In this document: positions 8,834 to 17,448 of the stretch, one piece after another
Numbering within the stretch: the first letter of the stretch is position 1
Layout of the letters: each line of letters starts with the position of its first letter
NCBI GenBank assembly: GCA_031976225.1
Contig: DALYLQ010000005.1
Span: forward strand, 31,848 to 95,847
Origin: UBA10646 sp003456175
GTDB lineage: Bacteria; Bacteroidota; Bacteroidia; Chitinophagales; Chitinophagaceae
Direction: 5' to 3'
Length of the DNA: 64,000 nucleotides
Notes under the pieces: generated by a model
Seen by the model: the letters and a program-made list of their open reading frames with translations, nothing else
Databases searched by the model: none
What the model was told of the DNA's origin: nothing
Made by a program: the position numbers and the translations under genes

Positions 8834-10333
8834 TTATTTAGTACTTAAAGCCCAATCAAAGAAAGTATCAACATCTTTTTTGAATTGTATCATATCTGGA
8901 ATATTGATGTAATACATGTGTCCGGAATTATAGAAATAGTGTTTCACGTTGCTTTGTAATTCTGGGCGTAAAAACATGTGTGCTACATCGTACTTAGCTG
9001 TGAAATAGGGAGTTGCAAAATCGTAATAACCACTTCCAACATACACTTTTAGTGCAGGGTTTTTGTGCATAGCATCGCGAAGGCTTTCTGCTACATTTAA
9101 AAACTGGTTTTGAACGTTGTTATAGTTCCAAGGGTACACGCTGCCAAAAATATTGTAGGGCTTTTCTTCTTTAAAATTTAAGTGTTTTTGAAAGTAATCG
9201 TTCATAGCACTTGTAAAAGGGCCATCAATATTGGTAAAGGAAGGGTCGTAGCTTACGTTTTCACCGGCATCATCTAAATCTCTACCAGTAAAGCGGGCAT
9301 CTAACCTGCCAATGGTTAAGCCATCAGTTCTGCGTAATTCTTTATAAAATCTATTTTCTTCAACACGCAAATTAGCTTGTAGAATATAAGCTTTGCTTAA
9401 GCCTGTGTAATAGCTCATTTTTGCTGCTATTTTTTCTTTTTCTGCAGGTGTAAGCCAATCGCCTTTTAATAATGCAAGGGCATATTCATTCATCGCAAAG
9501 GCTTCGCTTTCTTGTAACGCCTTTTGTAAATTTTGCTGCAATTCAGGGGCTAATTTTTTGTGATACCAAGCGGCGGCAGTATACGATGGTAGGTATAATG
9601 CTCTCGGCAAATCGTTGCCTACGTAGTAATCGTTAGTGCCGAAATTAAGTACAGGAGATATTAAGAAAATACCATTGATATAAATACGATAGCTATCTTG
9701 TAAGAATTTTGCTAAGCCCGAAGCTCTAATGGTGCCATAACTTTCGCCTGCTAAAAATTTAGGTGAACCCCAACGTTCGTATTTACTTAAGAAGCTTCTG
9801 ATGAAATTTCCAACACTCTGCACATCTTCTACATAACCATGAAATTGCTTGGGGTTTTCGCCACTTACTGCTCTACTAAAACCAGTTGCAACAGGGTCTA
9901 TAAATACCATGTCGCTTTTATTAAGCCAGCTATATTCATTGTCTATAATATCGTATGGCGGTGCCGTTGCTGTACCATCATTTTCAAGCTTTACACGTTT
10001 AGGGCCTAAAGCACCCATGTGTAACCACACCGATGACGAACCTGGCCCACCATTAAAGGCAAATGTAACCGGACGTTTTGCAGCATCTTCACCATCTTTT
10101 CTGTAGTAAGTGAAAAATACTTTTGCAATCGTTTTGCCAGTATCATTTTTTAAATCTAAGTAACCCGTATGCGTAGTATATGCAATTGCTTTGCCAGCTA
10201 CTGTATTAGTGCCTTTACTCACTGTAGCAGTAATACCAGTAGGTACTATTTCTACCGTTGTTTTTGCTACATTAGGTTGTGCCCAAACTTGTATGCCGTA
10301 GCAACAACTTAAAATAAATAATAATTGTTTCAT
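8834..10333 (-). CDS. Secreted serine carboxypeptidase, S10 family
   Basis: 499 residues with an N-terminal signal peptide ending around VWAQ. The S10 hallmarks are all present: the oxyanion and substrate segment NGGPGSSSVWLHMGALGP, the nucleophile in GESYG (Ser near residue 196), the catalytic Asp probably in GYYDFATPYF (near 437) and His in NSGHMYYI (near 471). S10 enzymes remove C-terminal amino acids, usually at acid pH; the signal peptide places this one in the periplasm or outside. With the M14 enzyme at 3267 it suggests a peptide-scavenging role, although the two genes are on opposite strands and not co-transcribed. A complete gene with its own terminator. Confidence 0.92.
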   Translation of the reverse strand: MKQLLFILSCCYGIQVWAQPNVAKTTVEIVPTGITATVSKGTNTVAGKAIAYTTHTGYLDLKNDTGKTIAKVFFTYYRKDGEDAAKRPVTFAFNGGPGSSSVWLHMGALGPKRVKLENDGTATAPPYDIIDNEYSWLNKSDMVFIDPVATGFSRAVSGENPKQFHGYVEDVQSVGNFIRSFLSKYERWGSPKFLAGESYGTIRASGLAKFLQDSYRIYINGIFLISPVLNFGTNDYYVGNDLPRALYLPSYTAAAWYHKKLAPELQQNLQKALQESEAFAMNEYALALLKGDWLTPAEKEKIAAKMSYYTGLSKAYILQANLRVEENRFYKELRRTDGLTIGRLDARFTGRDLDDAGENVSYDPSFTNIDGPFTSAMNDYFQKHLNFKEEKPYNIFGSVYPWNYNNVQNQFLNVAESLRDAMHKNPALKVYVGSGYYDFATPYFTAKYDVAHMFLRPELQSNVKHYFYNSGHMYYINIPDMIQFKKDVDTFFDWALSTK

Positions 10334-10463
10334 ATAGTATCTGTATTATGCTTGTAAGATAATTGATTGTAACATCTGAAATACAGTGTATCAAAATCCT
10401 GCGGCGAAGTTTTATGTTCGTTAGGTAATTACAACTATTTATGCACTACAATGTTATCATTAC

Positions 10464-11081
10464 ATGGAATTACAACACATAGATAAAGTTACCATTGCTA
10501 GTTGGGATCGTTTCTATAGAGCCAATGCTATCAATGCTTTGGTAGGTGTTAAACCTGTTAGTTTAATTGGCACTATTAGTAACGCTGGTACACCCAATGT
10601 AGCAGTTTTCAGTAGTATGGTACACTTAGGCAGTAACCCTGCTTTAATAGGTTATATCAATCGTCCGCGAGCCGCCGCACCCGATACCTTGGCAAATATT
10701 GAAGCAACTGGTGTGTACACCATTAATCATATTCATGCATCGTTTGTAGCGCAGGCACATCAAACAAGTGCTAAATATCCATCAGAGGTAGATGAGTTTG
10801 AGGCTGTTGGTTTAACGCCCATTTACCGTAAGGGTTGTGTAGCCCCATTTGTGCAAGAGAGTATGTTGCAATATCAATTACAGTTAGTTGAAATAGTTCC
10901 TATTCAACACAATGGTACTTTTCTGGTGATTGGTAGTGTTGAAAATATTTGGTTACCGCATAATGTATTGCAAGCCGATGGATTTATAGACGTTGCGAGT
11001 ATAGGTACTATAAGTAGTGCGGGTAACGATGCGTACTACACCACGCAATTATTGCAACGTTTTGCATATGCTAAACCATAA
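10464..11081 (+). CDS. Flavin reductase-like FMN-binding protein
   Basis: 205 residues. The order of segments (KPVSLIGTISNAGTPNVAVFSS near 30-50, then NPALIGYINRP and DTLANIEATGVYTIN) is that of the flavin reductase-like/DIM6-NTAB split-barrel family, which binds FMN and passes electrons from NAD(P)H to flavin or other acceptors. The substrate cannot be told from sequence. A copy of the dispersed motif (10820-10834) is read in frame as IYRKG. Ends at a terminator shared with the convergent rtcB gene. Confidence 0.8.
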   Translation: MELQHIDKVTIASWDRFYRANAINALVGVKPVSLIGTISNAGTPNVAVFSSMVHLGSNPALIGYINRPRAAAPDTLANIEATGVYTINHIHASFVAQAHQTSAKYPSEVDEFEAVGLTPIYRKGCVAPFVQESMLQYQLQLVEIVPIQHNGTFLVIGSVENIWLPHNVLQADGFIDVASIGTISSAGNDAYYTTQLLQRFAYAKP

Positions 11082-11082
11082 A

Positions 11083-11109
11083 AAAGAGCAACATTTATTG
11101 TTGCTCTTT
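11083..11109. terminator. Bidirectional terminator, flavin reductase gene / rtcB
   Basis: Perfect stem AAAGAGCAAC / GTTGCTCTTT with a 7-base loop, and A/T tracts on both sides, between two convergent stop codons. Confidence 0.85.
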
Positions 11110-11126
11110 CACTTGCTATTATAGCC

Positions 11127-11141
11127 ACCTTACGGTAAATG
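11127..11141 (-). repeat. Dispersed hairpin motif, exact copy
   Basis: Reverse orientation, ACCTTACGGTAAATG on the + strand, between the shared terminator and the rtcB stop codon at 11143. Confidence 0.9.
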
Positions 11142-11142
11142 C

Positions 11143-12582
11143 TTATTCACCTTCGATACGGGATGATTTTTTATGATAGCCTTTAGGTGCATCGCCACAC
11201 ATTTTAACGATGCGTGGGGCAAATGTGCCTACAATCGATACTAAATCTTGCTGACTTTCCATCACCGTTTCAATATCCTTGTAGGCGAAAGGCGCTTCAT
11301 CTAAACCTCCACCAAGTAGTGTTACACCGTGTTGTGCAAGCACATCTTGCAGTTGCTTTTTGGTAATGCTTTTCAGCGCTTGTGTTCTGCTCATTTGTCG
11401 GCCAGCACCATGCGAGGCAGAGTTAATAGCAGCAGCTTCACCTTTGCCTTTTACAATATATCCATTCGCAGTCATAGAACCAGGAATGATACCTAATACA
11501 TCTTTACCCGCCGGTGTAGCCCCTTTTCTATGTACAATTACTTCTTCGCCGTTCAGTATTTCTTTCCAAGCAAAGTTGTGGTGGTTTTCAACCATAGTAA
11601 TCGGTTGCATACCTAGCTGTTTTGCAATTTTCGCATGAATAATGTGGTGGCATGCCGATGCATAGTTGCCAGCAAGGTTCATGGCCAACCAGTATGCTAT
11701 ACCTGCTTCATCGTTCATAGAAAGCCAAGCTAAATGAGCTGCCTCTTGCGGTAGCTTACATTGTTGCATCGCTAACTGGGTGTAATGATTAGCGATAGTT
11801 GCTCCCAAAGCTCTTGAACCAGAATGTGACAACAATCCAATATAATCTCCCGGAGGAACTTGTAACGTTGTATCGTACGAACGAATGGTAACCTTTCCAA
11901 ATTCCACAAAGTGATTTCCGCTACCCGAACTTCCAAGTTGCTTCCATGCCTTATCGTGTAGCTTTTGCAACAAAGGTAACTCCTTGAATAAAGGATCATC
12001 CAACACTTCATGATGCGTTGGTTTGTTGAATTGTGCACCGCTACCAAACAAAGTAGCTTCTCCAATTTCTCTGGAGAAAAATTGTGGTTTCTGATCAAGT
12101 AGGTTGGTAGGCATATCAAAAATGCTTAAACACATTCTGCAACCTATATCAACACCCACACCATAAGGTATTACAGCATTACGTGTAGCTAATACACCGC
12201 CTATTGGTAAGCCATATCCTTGGTGTGCATCAGGCATTAAGGCACCTGCAACACTAATGGGTAGGTGAGCTGCGGTATTCATTTGCCGTAAGGCACCTTC
12301 TTGAATATGTACCTCGCCATAAATGCGAACGGGTACTGGCTCGGGTTGTAATGCTATTACATTATTTGTTGTAGGCATTAGTTTTTGTGCTATCATGCCA
12401 AAATGCTCATCGTTTAAAAATGCTTCGGGCGTAGCTAAAACACTTGTTAATAGCGTTATTACTTCGGCTTTTGTTTGATGCTTGCAGTATTGTTGTACTG
12501 CTTGCATGGCTATCGGTATTACTGGTGATTCAGGATAGCCTATAGCTCGTAGTTCTTTTGCTGTGATGTTTGTTGTGTTCAT
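11143..12582 (-). CDS. rtcB: RNA-splicing ligase RtcB
   Basis: 480 residues from the ATG at 12582; an upstream in-frame start would run into a hairpin and was rejected. RtcB joins RNA ends carrying 2',3'-cyclic phosphate (or 3'-phosphate) to 5'-OH, with Mn2+ and GTP, through a guanylated histidine. Visible landmarks are the metal-site segment GVGVDIGCRMC, the SGSGNHFVEFG region, HSGSRALG, VENHHNFAW and the nucleophile/guanylate segment SASHGAGRQMSR near residue 390. All are intact. No archease or RNA cyclase gene is adjacent. The dispersed motif lies in frame at 12280-12294 (LRQMN). A series of hairpins precedes the gene. Confidence 0.93.
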   Translation of the reverse strand: MNTTNITAKELRAIGYPESPVIPIAMQAVQQYCKHQTKAEVITLLTSVLATPEAFLNDEHFGMIAQKLMPTTNNVIALQPEPVPVRIYGEVHIQEGALRQMNTAAHLPISVAGALMPDAHQGYGLPIGGVLATRNAVIPYGVGVDIGCRMCLSIFDMPTNLLDQKPQFFSREIGEATLFGSGAQFNKPTHHEVLDDPLFKELPLLQKLHDKAWKQLGSSGSGNHFVEFGKVTIRSYDTTLQVPPGDYIGLLSHSGSRALGATIANHYTQLAMQQCKLPQEAAHLAWLSMNDEAGIAYWLAMNLAGNYASACHHIIHAKIAKQLGMQPITMVENHHNFAWKEILNGEEVIVHRKGATPAGKDVLGIIPGSMTANGYIVKGKGEAAAINSASHGAGRQMSRTQALKSITKKQLQDVLAQHGVTLLGGGLDEAPFAYKDIETVMESQQDLVSIVGTFAPRIVKMCGDAPKGYHKKSSRIEGE

Positions 12583-13025
12583 AACATCTTTATTAAAATT
12601 AAAAAATAAGCCTCGCAAAACACTTGCGAGGCTTGTATTAGCACCATTGCTGCAGTCAATGGTATATACTTATGTGTTGCAAGTGTTGTAAAAATTATTG
12701 TTGAGCAGGCGCTTATATAAGCTACTTTGTTGCGGTATACGATAACTACTAAAATTCGATTTCATACAATGAGGTATTAAAAAACCCTGCACTTGTAGGG
12801 CAGGGTTGAATGATATAATAAAATATGCTTCATTACAACATACTGCCTCGCAACGCATTGCTACTGCGCCACGTTTTGCTAATGTATATTGCTCTAAATG
12901 ACATATGTGTAATTTTTAACACTGCAAAGTTGTATGTGTTGATTTGATATTTCCAAAAAAAATTTTTGTTATTGCAAATGACAACGCTGTTTCGAACAAA
13001 AAGAATATCAATGGCAGCTTGGTAA
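12583..13025 (-). other. Structured leader region upstream of rtcB
   Basis: About 440 bases without a supported gene. On the - strand it contains three hairpins before rtcB: 12783-12807 (AACCCTGC/GCAGGGTT followed by TTTT), 12643-12663 (ACCATTG/CAATGGT) and 12609-12633 (a perfect 10-bp stem AGCCTCGCAA/TTGCGAGGCT followed by TTATTTTTTA). The first and last look like intrinsic terminators for the - strand, so rtcB may be controlled by attenuation or a short RNA may be made here. No tRNA-like fold was seen. Confidence 0.5.
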
Positions 13026-13033
13026 TACCTTTG
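13026..13033 (+). promoter_or_regulatory. -7 promoter element of the radical SAM gene
   Basis: TACCTTTG fits the Bacteroidota TAnnTTTG consensus. It lies upstream of the GTG at 13049 and inside the longer open frame, and therefore decides in favour of the later start. Confidence 0.6.
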
Positions 13034-13048
13034 CATAAATATTTCGTA

Positions 13049-15250
13049 GTGTTAGCAAGTATTCTTCTCATCACACCTCCTTTTACACAATTAAATACGC
13101 CATATCCGGCAACTGCGTATTTGAAAGGATTTTTAAATACCAAAGGCATCACTAGTTTTCAAGCAGATTTGGGTATTGAGGTTACACTACAATTATTTAG
13201 TAAGCATGGATTAACGCAAATATTTAGTAAGCCCTTACGGGTAAATGAATATGATGAGAATATACAACGCATCTATACTTTGCGAAATGCGTATATACAA
13301 ACCATTGATGATGTTATTCTTTTTTTACAAGGTAAAAATCCAACCTTAGCCCACTTTATAGCAAGGCGAAATTTCTTGCCCGAAGCCAGCCGTTTTGCAC
13401 AGTTAGATGATTTAGAATGGGCTTTTGGAACAATGGGTGTTGAAGATAAAGCCAAACACTTGGCAACCATGTATCTTGAAGATATTAGTGATTATATTAA
13501 AGCCTGTGTAGATCCGCATTTTGGCTTTAGCCGGTATGCAGAACGTTTGGGGAGAAGTGCTAATAGTTTTGATGCTTTAAACGATGCCTTGCAACAGCCA
13601 TTATCTATGGTGGATAGCATTTTGATAGATTTACTCGAACAGTATTTGCAGCAGGTTCAACCAATGTTGGTAGCGTTATCAGTACCTTTTCCTGGTAATT
13701 TATTTGCGTCACTTCGTTGTGGTCAGTATATCAAAAAGCATCATCCTAATATTAAAGTAGCTATGGGTGGTGGCTTTGCAAATACAGAGTTACGTAGCTT
13801 GAAAGATGCAAGGGTATTTGACTACTACGATTTTATTACTCTTGATGATGGCGAAGCTCCTATTGAAAATTTATTCCAACACTTACAACATAAAATTACT
13901 GCTAGCGAACTTAAAAGAACTTACTTATTACAAGATGGTGAGGTTACTTACATTAACAATGCTAGTTGTAAAGATTATAAGCAAGCCGAAGTTGGCACAC
14001 CTGATTACAGCGATTTTAAGTTAGATGATTACCTACAGGCTATAGAAATTATGAACCCTATGCATAGCCTATGGAGTAACGGTAGATGGAATAAATTAAC
14101 CATGGCACATGGTTGTTATTGGGGTAAGTGTACCTTCTGTGATGTATCGCTCGATTATATTCGATTGTATGAACCTGTAGCTGCTAAAACTATTGTAGAT
14201 CGTATGGAGCAGCTTGTTACACAGACTGGTAATAATGGTTTTCATTTTGTAGATGAAGCAGCTCCTCCTGCTTTAATGCGTGAAGTTGCATTAGAAATTA
14301 TTCGTAGGCGTTTAGTGGTGAGTTGGTGGACTAACATTCGCTTTGAAAAAAGTTTCACAAGAGATCTTTGCTTATTGTTACGTACCTCGGGTTGTATTGG
14401 TGTATCAGGAGGTTTAGAAGTAGCAAGTGATCGGTTGTTAGCTTTAATACAAAAAGGAATTACTGTTGCACAAGTGGCGCAAGTGAATCGGCATTTTACA
14501 GAAGCAGGTATTATGGTGCATGCCTATTTGATGTATGGCTTTCCAACACAAACAGCACAAGAAACCATCGATTCACTTGAAATGGTGCGACAAATGTTTC
14601 AAGCAGGTGTACTACAATCTGCCTTTTGGCATCAATTCGCTATGACGACTCATAGCCCTGTTGGTCTAGCGCCAGAAAAATTTGGTGTACATAAAGCTGC
14701 CGATGTAGCTATTGCCTTTGCTGATAACGATGTACAACATATTGATCCCTCAGGTGCCGACCACGATAGCTTTGGTTATGGATTAAAAAAATCGCTATTG
14801 AATTACATGCATGGCATTGGGTTTGATCAACCATTACATACTTGGTTCGATGGTTTGAAAGTTCCTAAAACAACCGTTACACCAACGTATATACAAGATT
14901 GTCTTTTAAACGATGCTGTACCTGTGTTTAAGCCTAACGCAAAGGTAGTTTTCATTGGTAATATGCCTACAGCAACCATTTTCACTAAGAGCAAAAAAGG
15001 GAACACTTGGGAGATGATGGAGCTACAATTTCATACAATGCGAGAGGTTGTTAGTGTACAACTTACTAAAGAAGAAGGTGAGTGGCTTATAACGCAGTTG
15101 CCACAGTGGAGCATTTACGTAAGTGAACAACTTACTACACTACAACAAGTAAAAGAAAGTTACGAGGCCTTTAGGTTACACGATTTTGAATTGTTTTGGG
15201 ATAAAAAACCCATGAGTACGTTACACCGAGTTGGTGTATTACGATTGTAA
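13049..15250 (+). CDS. B12-binding-domain radical SAM protein
   Basis: 733 residues from a GTG at 13049, chosen because a -7 box lies at 13026 and because the family begins with ILLITPPFTQLNTPYPA. The N-terminal ~300 residues resemble the cobalamin-binding Rossmann half (GNLFASLRCGQYIKKHHP, VAMGGGFANTELR). The radical SAM half has the cluster motif at Cys356, Cys361 and Cys364 (GCYWGKCTFCDVS), that is CX4CX2C instead of the usual CX3CX2C, then SGGLEVASDRLL and MYGFPTQTAQET. Members do methylations, ring closures and rearrangements with SAM-derived radicals; the substrate here is unknown. The dispersed motif is in frame at 13231-13247. Its stop codon abuts the stop of the convergent gene with no base between. 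Confidence 0.8.
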   Translation: MLASILLITPPFTQLNTPYPATAYLKGFLNTKGITSFQADLGIEVTLQLFSKHGLTQIFSKPLRVNEYDENIQRIYTLRNAYIQTIDDVILFLQGKNPTLAHFIARRNFLPEASRFAQLDDLEWAFGTMGVEDKAKHLATMYLEDISDYIKACVDPHFGFSRYAERLGRSANSFDALNDALQQPLSMVDSILIDLLEQYLQQVQPMLVALSVPFPGNLFASLRCGQYIKKHHPNIKVAMGGGFANTELRSLKDARVFDYYDFITLDDGEAPIENLFQHLQHKITASELKRTYLLQDGEVTYINNASCKDYKQAEVGTPDYSDFKLDDYLQAIEIMNPMHSLWSNGRWNKLTMAHGCYWGKCTFCDVSLDYIRLYEPVAAKTIVDRMEQLVTQTGNNGFHFVDEAAPPALMREVALEIIRRRLVVSWWTNIRFEKSFTRDLCLLLRTSGCIGVSGGLEVASDRLLALIQKGITVAQVAQVNRHFTEAGIMVHAYLMYGFPTQTAQETIDSLEMVRQMFQAGVLQSAFWHQFAMTTHSPVGLAPEKFGVHKAADVAIAFADNDVQHIDPSGADHDSFGYGLKKSLLNYMHGIGFDQPLHTWFDGLKVPKTTVTPTYIQDCLLNDAVPVFKPNAKVVFIGNMPTATIFTKSKKGNTWEMMELQFHTMREVVSVQLTKEEGEWLITQLPQWSIYVSEQLTTLQQVKESYEAFRLHDFELFWDKKPMSTLHRVGVLRL

Positions 15251-16354
15251 TTAAAACAAGCTGATTTGCTGCCCAGGGCGTTGAAATTGTGTACTATCTA
15301 AATCCCATCGTTCTTGGTTGAGGTTGTAGCGTTGATTGTATTTGATAAACTGCTGACGCACCAAATCGCCAATGGGCCCTTCGCCCTTCATACGTGTTCC
15401 AAATCGGCTGTCGTTTACCTTTCCACCATGCCCCGATTCAATTAAATGCCAAACTTTATCGGCACGGTCTGGAAAATTTTTATACAGCCAATCATGAAAT
15501 AAAAGTTTAATAGCACCATTCAAACGCACAAACGTATAAGCACTAAACACTGCCCCAGCATTACTAGCCGATTGTAGTATTTGTTGTAGTTCATGTTCAT
15601 TTAAGCCGGGTATCATTGGGCCTGCCATAATACCCATCCGTACACCGGCTTTACTCAATGTTTCAATCACACGCAAGCGTTGCGCAGCAGTGGTAGTGCG
15701 TGGCTCCATTACACGGCGTAAGGGTTCATTAAATGTAGTGATAGATACAAGTACACTTACTAGCTTGCGTTGTGCCATTGATTGTAACAAATCAACATCT
15801 CTTAATATACCTGCATTTTTAGTGATAATACCTACTGGTTGGTGGTATTTACTGCATACTTGTAATAGTTGCCTTGTAAGTTGAAATTTTTGTTCTGCTG
15901 GTTGATAACAATCGGTATTACCACTCAAACTAATGGGTACACCTTGCCACGATGGATGCGCTAAAAATTGCTGTAACAATGCAGGCGCATTCTGCTTTAT
16001 AATAATCTTGCGTTCAAAATCTAATCCAGCACTGTAACCCCAGTACTCGTGTGCATTACGAGCATAGCAATAAATGCAACCATGTTCGCAACCTTGGTAA
16101 GGGTTCATACTATAAAACATTTGCACATCAGGACTTTCTACTTTGTTCACCAGCGATTTTGCTTGCGATGTAATGTAGGTAGTAGCACTGTTAGGTATAT
16201 CCCAATCGTCAATAGCTTCAACATGCATGCGAGCATGCGATTGCATTAAAAATTTATTATCTGTATTTATTTGGGCACCACGCCCCTGTAAGTACAATTG
16301 ATTATCATCTTTTGGTGCTGCTTTGGGTTGCAAATTAGGGTTGCCTTGTTGCAT
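15251..16354 (-). CDS. PA0069-type radical SAM protein (spore photoproduct lyase-like)
   Basis: 367 residues. The cluster motif is CEHGCIYCYARN near residue 90 (CX3CX2C), preceded by the family signature SMNPYQG. Later SGNTDCYQPAEQ and ITKNAGILRDVDLL fit the PA0069/Rv2578c group, which is distantly related to spore photoproduct lyase. Its reaction is not established; a nucleic-acid repair or modification role is only inferred from the relation and from neighbouring umuDC. It is the last gene of a three-gene - strand operon: the 2H phosphoesterase gene ends one base before its start, and the small gene at 17011 precedes that. Confidence 0.85.
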   Translation of the reverse strand: MQQGNPNLQPKAAPKDDNQLYLQGRGAQINTDNKFLMQSHARMHVEAIDDWDIPNSATTYITSQAKSLVNKVESPDVQMFYSMNPYQGCEHGCIYCYARNAHEYWGYSAGLDFERKIIIKQNAPALLQQFLAHPSWQGVPISLSGNTDCYQPAEQKFQLTRQLLQVCSKYHQPVGIITKNAGILRDVDLLQSMAQRKLVSVLVSITTFNEPLRRVMEPRTTTAAQRLRVIETLSKAGVRMGIMAGPMIPGLNEHELQQILQSASNAGAVFSAYTFVRLNGAIKLLFHDWLYKNFPDRADKVWHLIESGHGGKVNDSRFGTRMKGEGPIGDLVRQQFIKYNQRYNLNQERWDLDSTQFQRPGQQISLF

Positions 16355-16355
16355 A

Positions 16356-16997
16356 TCATCCGAATAATTGTGTTTGGGTAGCAGTGTTCTTTTGGGCGAT
16401 GCCTGCTAGCTGAAATATTTGTACAGAAGTATAATTTTTTTGAAATGCGTTACGCCGTAGCAGTACTACTTGGTCTGTAATGCACCTTGCGGTAAATGGT
16501 TGATGCACATACGCTTTCCAACCTTGTTCATATTGCCATGCTTGTAGCTTTCGTGCAATGGTGATGTGGGGTGTTGTAATAAAATGTGGTTTATTAAGTT
16601 TATCGAGCGTAAGCAACCGCTGCATACCTCGTAAGTGTTTTACCAATGGAACAATACTGTTGTTGCTAGTTACTTTACAGTAAATGGTATGTGTAGGAAA
16701 GCTGCCAAAACCTTCTGTAGCAATTGTTACAGGAGGGTGCTGCTGTATGTATCGTTGTAATTGTTGTACAATATTTTGTTCGGCTAGCGCAATTTGCGAA
16801 AAGCTTACAAGGGTAATATGTGGTTTACTAAATGCAGCTGGTGGGTGGTCGTAGGTATTGGCGAATGCTTGCTTCACTTGCATTACCTTTTCTTCCATAG
16901 CTGGTGCAAGATTCAGTACCAACAAATACTCATTAATGGTTGCCCAACTATGTTTGGTGTTTATCGATTGGCGTCCTTGTGTAAATGGATGTTGCAT
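16356..16997 (-). CDS. 2'-5' RNA ligase family (2H phosphoesterase) protein
   Basis: 213 residues from the ATG at 16997 (MQHPFTQGRQ); the open frame continues 87 codons further but overlaps the upstream gene in another frame. Two HxT motifs, KPHITLVSF and TPHITIARK, are the paired catalytic histidines of the 2H fold (LigT/ThpR, cyclic phosphodiesterases). Such enzymes act on 2',3'-cyclic or 2'-5' RNA linkages. It is middle gene of the operon with the PA0069 protein. Two motif copies are inside: 16484-16498 (read as PFTAR) and 16672-16686, the latter with the ACT/AGT stem. The exact substrate is unknown. Confidence 0.78.
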   Translation of the reverse strand: MQHPFTQGRQSINTKHSWATINEYLLVLNLAPAMEEKVMQVKQAFANTYDHPPAAFSKPHITLVSFSQIALAEQNIVQQLQRYIQQHPPVTIATEGFGSFPTHTIYCKVTSNNSIVPLVKHLRGMQRLLTLDKLNKPHFITTPHITIARKLQAWQYEQGWKAYVHQPFTARCITDQVVLLRRNAFQKNYTSVQIFQLAGIAQKNTATQTQLFG

Positions 16998-17007
16998 AGC
17001 GAAGCTA

Positions 17008-17022
17008 CATTTACTGTAAAGT
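17008..17022 (+). repeat. Dispersed hairpin motif with ACT/AGT stem, supplying a stop codon
   Basis: CATTTACTGTAAAGT: both stem sides have changed together relative to ACC/GGT. On the - strand it provides the terminal LQ-stop of the gene at 17011-17370. Confidence 0.75.
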
Positions 17023-17370
17023 AATTTTAGTAATGAGTTGAGCGGTGGGCTGTGTTTGATGCAAGCATATTGCAGCCGGTATATCATACATTTTTTCTGC
17101 TGGTATGAAGTGTAGTGCTTGCATACTTTGTATCGGAAGTACTCCTTGTTGTAACGTGCAATGAATATGTACCAACCACTGTGAAAGGGTACTTGCCTGT
17201 TGGCGACTAATATTATATAGCAATTTAACAAGCAAGGCTTCTGCGTGTGAAGCAGCACTAAAACCAGCTAAAGTAAGCAAGGTGCCATCGGTAAGTTGAG
17301 CACTAACAAGGTATTGTTGTGCGGCAATGCTATTGGTGCTATTGTTTACAGATACGATACTGCTGTGCAT
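17011..17370 (-). CDS. Hypothetical protein, first gene of operon divergent from umuDC
   Basis: 119 residues from the ATG at 17370. The open frame continues upstream to 17445 and beyond, but that sequence is AT-rich and gives Phe/Asn-rich residues unlike a protein N-terminus, so the later start is preferred. A central segment, YLVSAQLTDGTLLTLAGFSA then SHAEALLVKLLYNISRQQ, looks like a beta-hairpin followed by a helix. No family recognised. It ends 13 bases before the 2H phosphoesterase gene, and its stop codon lies in a dispersed motif copy. A TAATTTTG box at 17437-17430 (- strand) could be its promoter. Placement back-to-back with umuD suggests shared control. Confidence 0.55.
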   Translation of the reverse strand: MHSSIVSVNNSTNSIAAQQYLVSAQLTDGTLLTLAGFSAASHAEALLVKLLYNISRQQASTLSQWLVHIHCTLQQGVLPIQSMQALHFIPAEKMYDIPAAICLHQTQPTAQLITKITLQ

Positions 17371-17448
17371 AAACAATTTTTTAAAAACTAAAAATATTGG
17401 CATAAAATTGCTAAAAAAATTAGTTTCCTCAAAATTAAATTTCATAGT

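Noticed and set aside
12670..12858. 62-codon open frame upstream of rtcB on the - strand
   Set aside because: It runs through a terminator-like hairpin and shows no domain, signal or codon pattern; better explained as leader or intergenic RNA structure.
12583..13025. tRNA gene in the structured region before rtcB
   Set aside because: Hairpins are present, but no cloverleaf, no T-loop GTTCRAAT-type sequence and no acceptor pairing.
17371..17448. SOS/LexA-type operator between the divergent umuD and unknown genes
   Set aside because: I searched for a clear palindrome and found only loose AT-rich symmetry (ACTAA...TTAGT); not enough to call.
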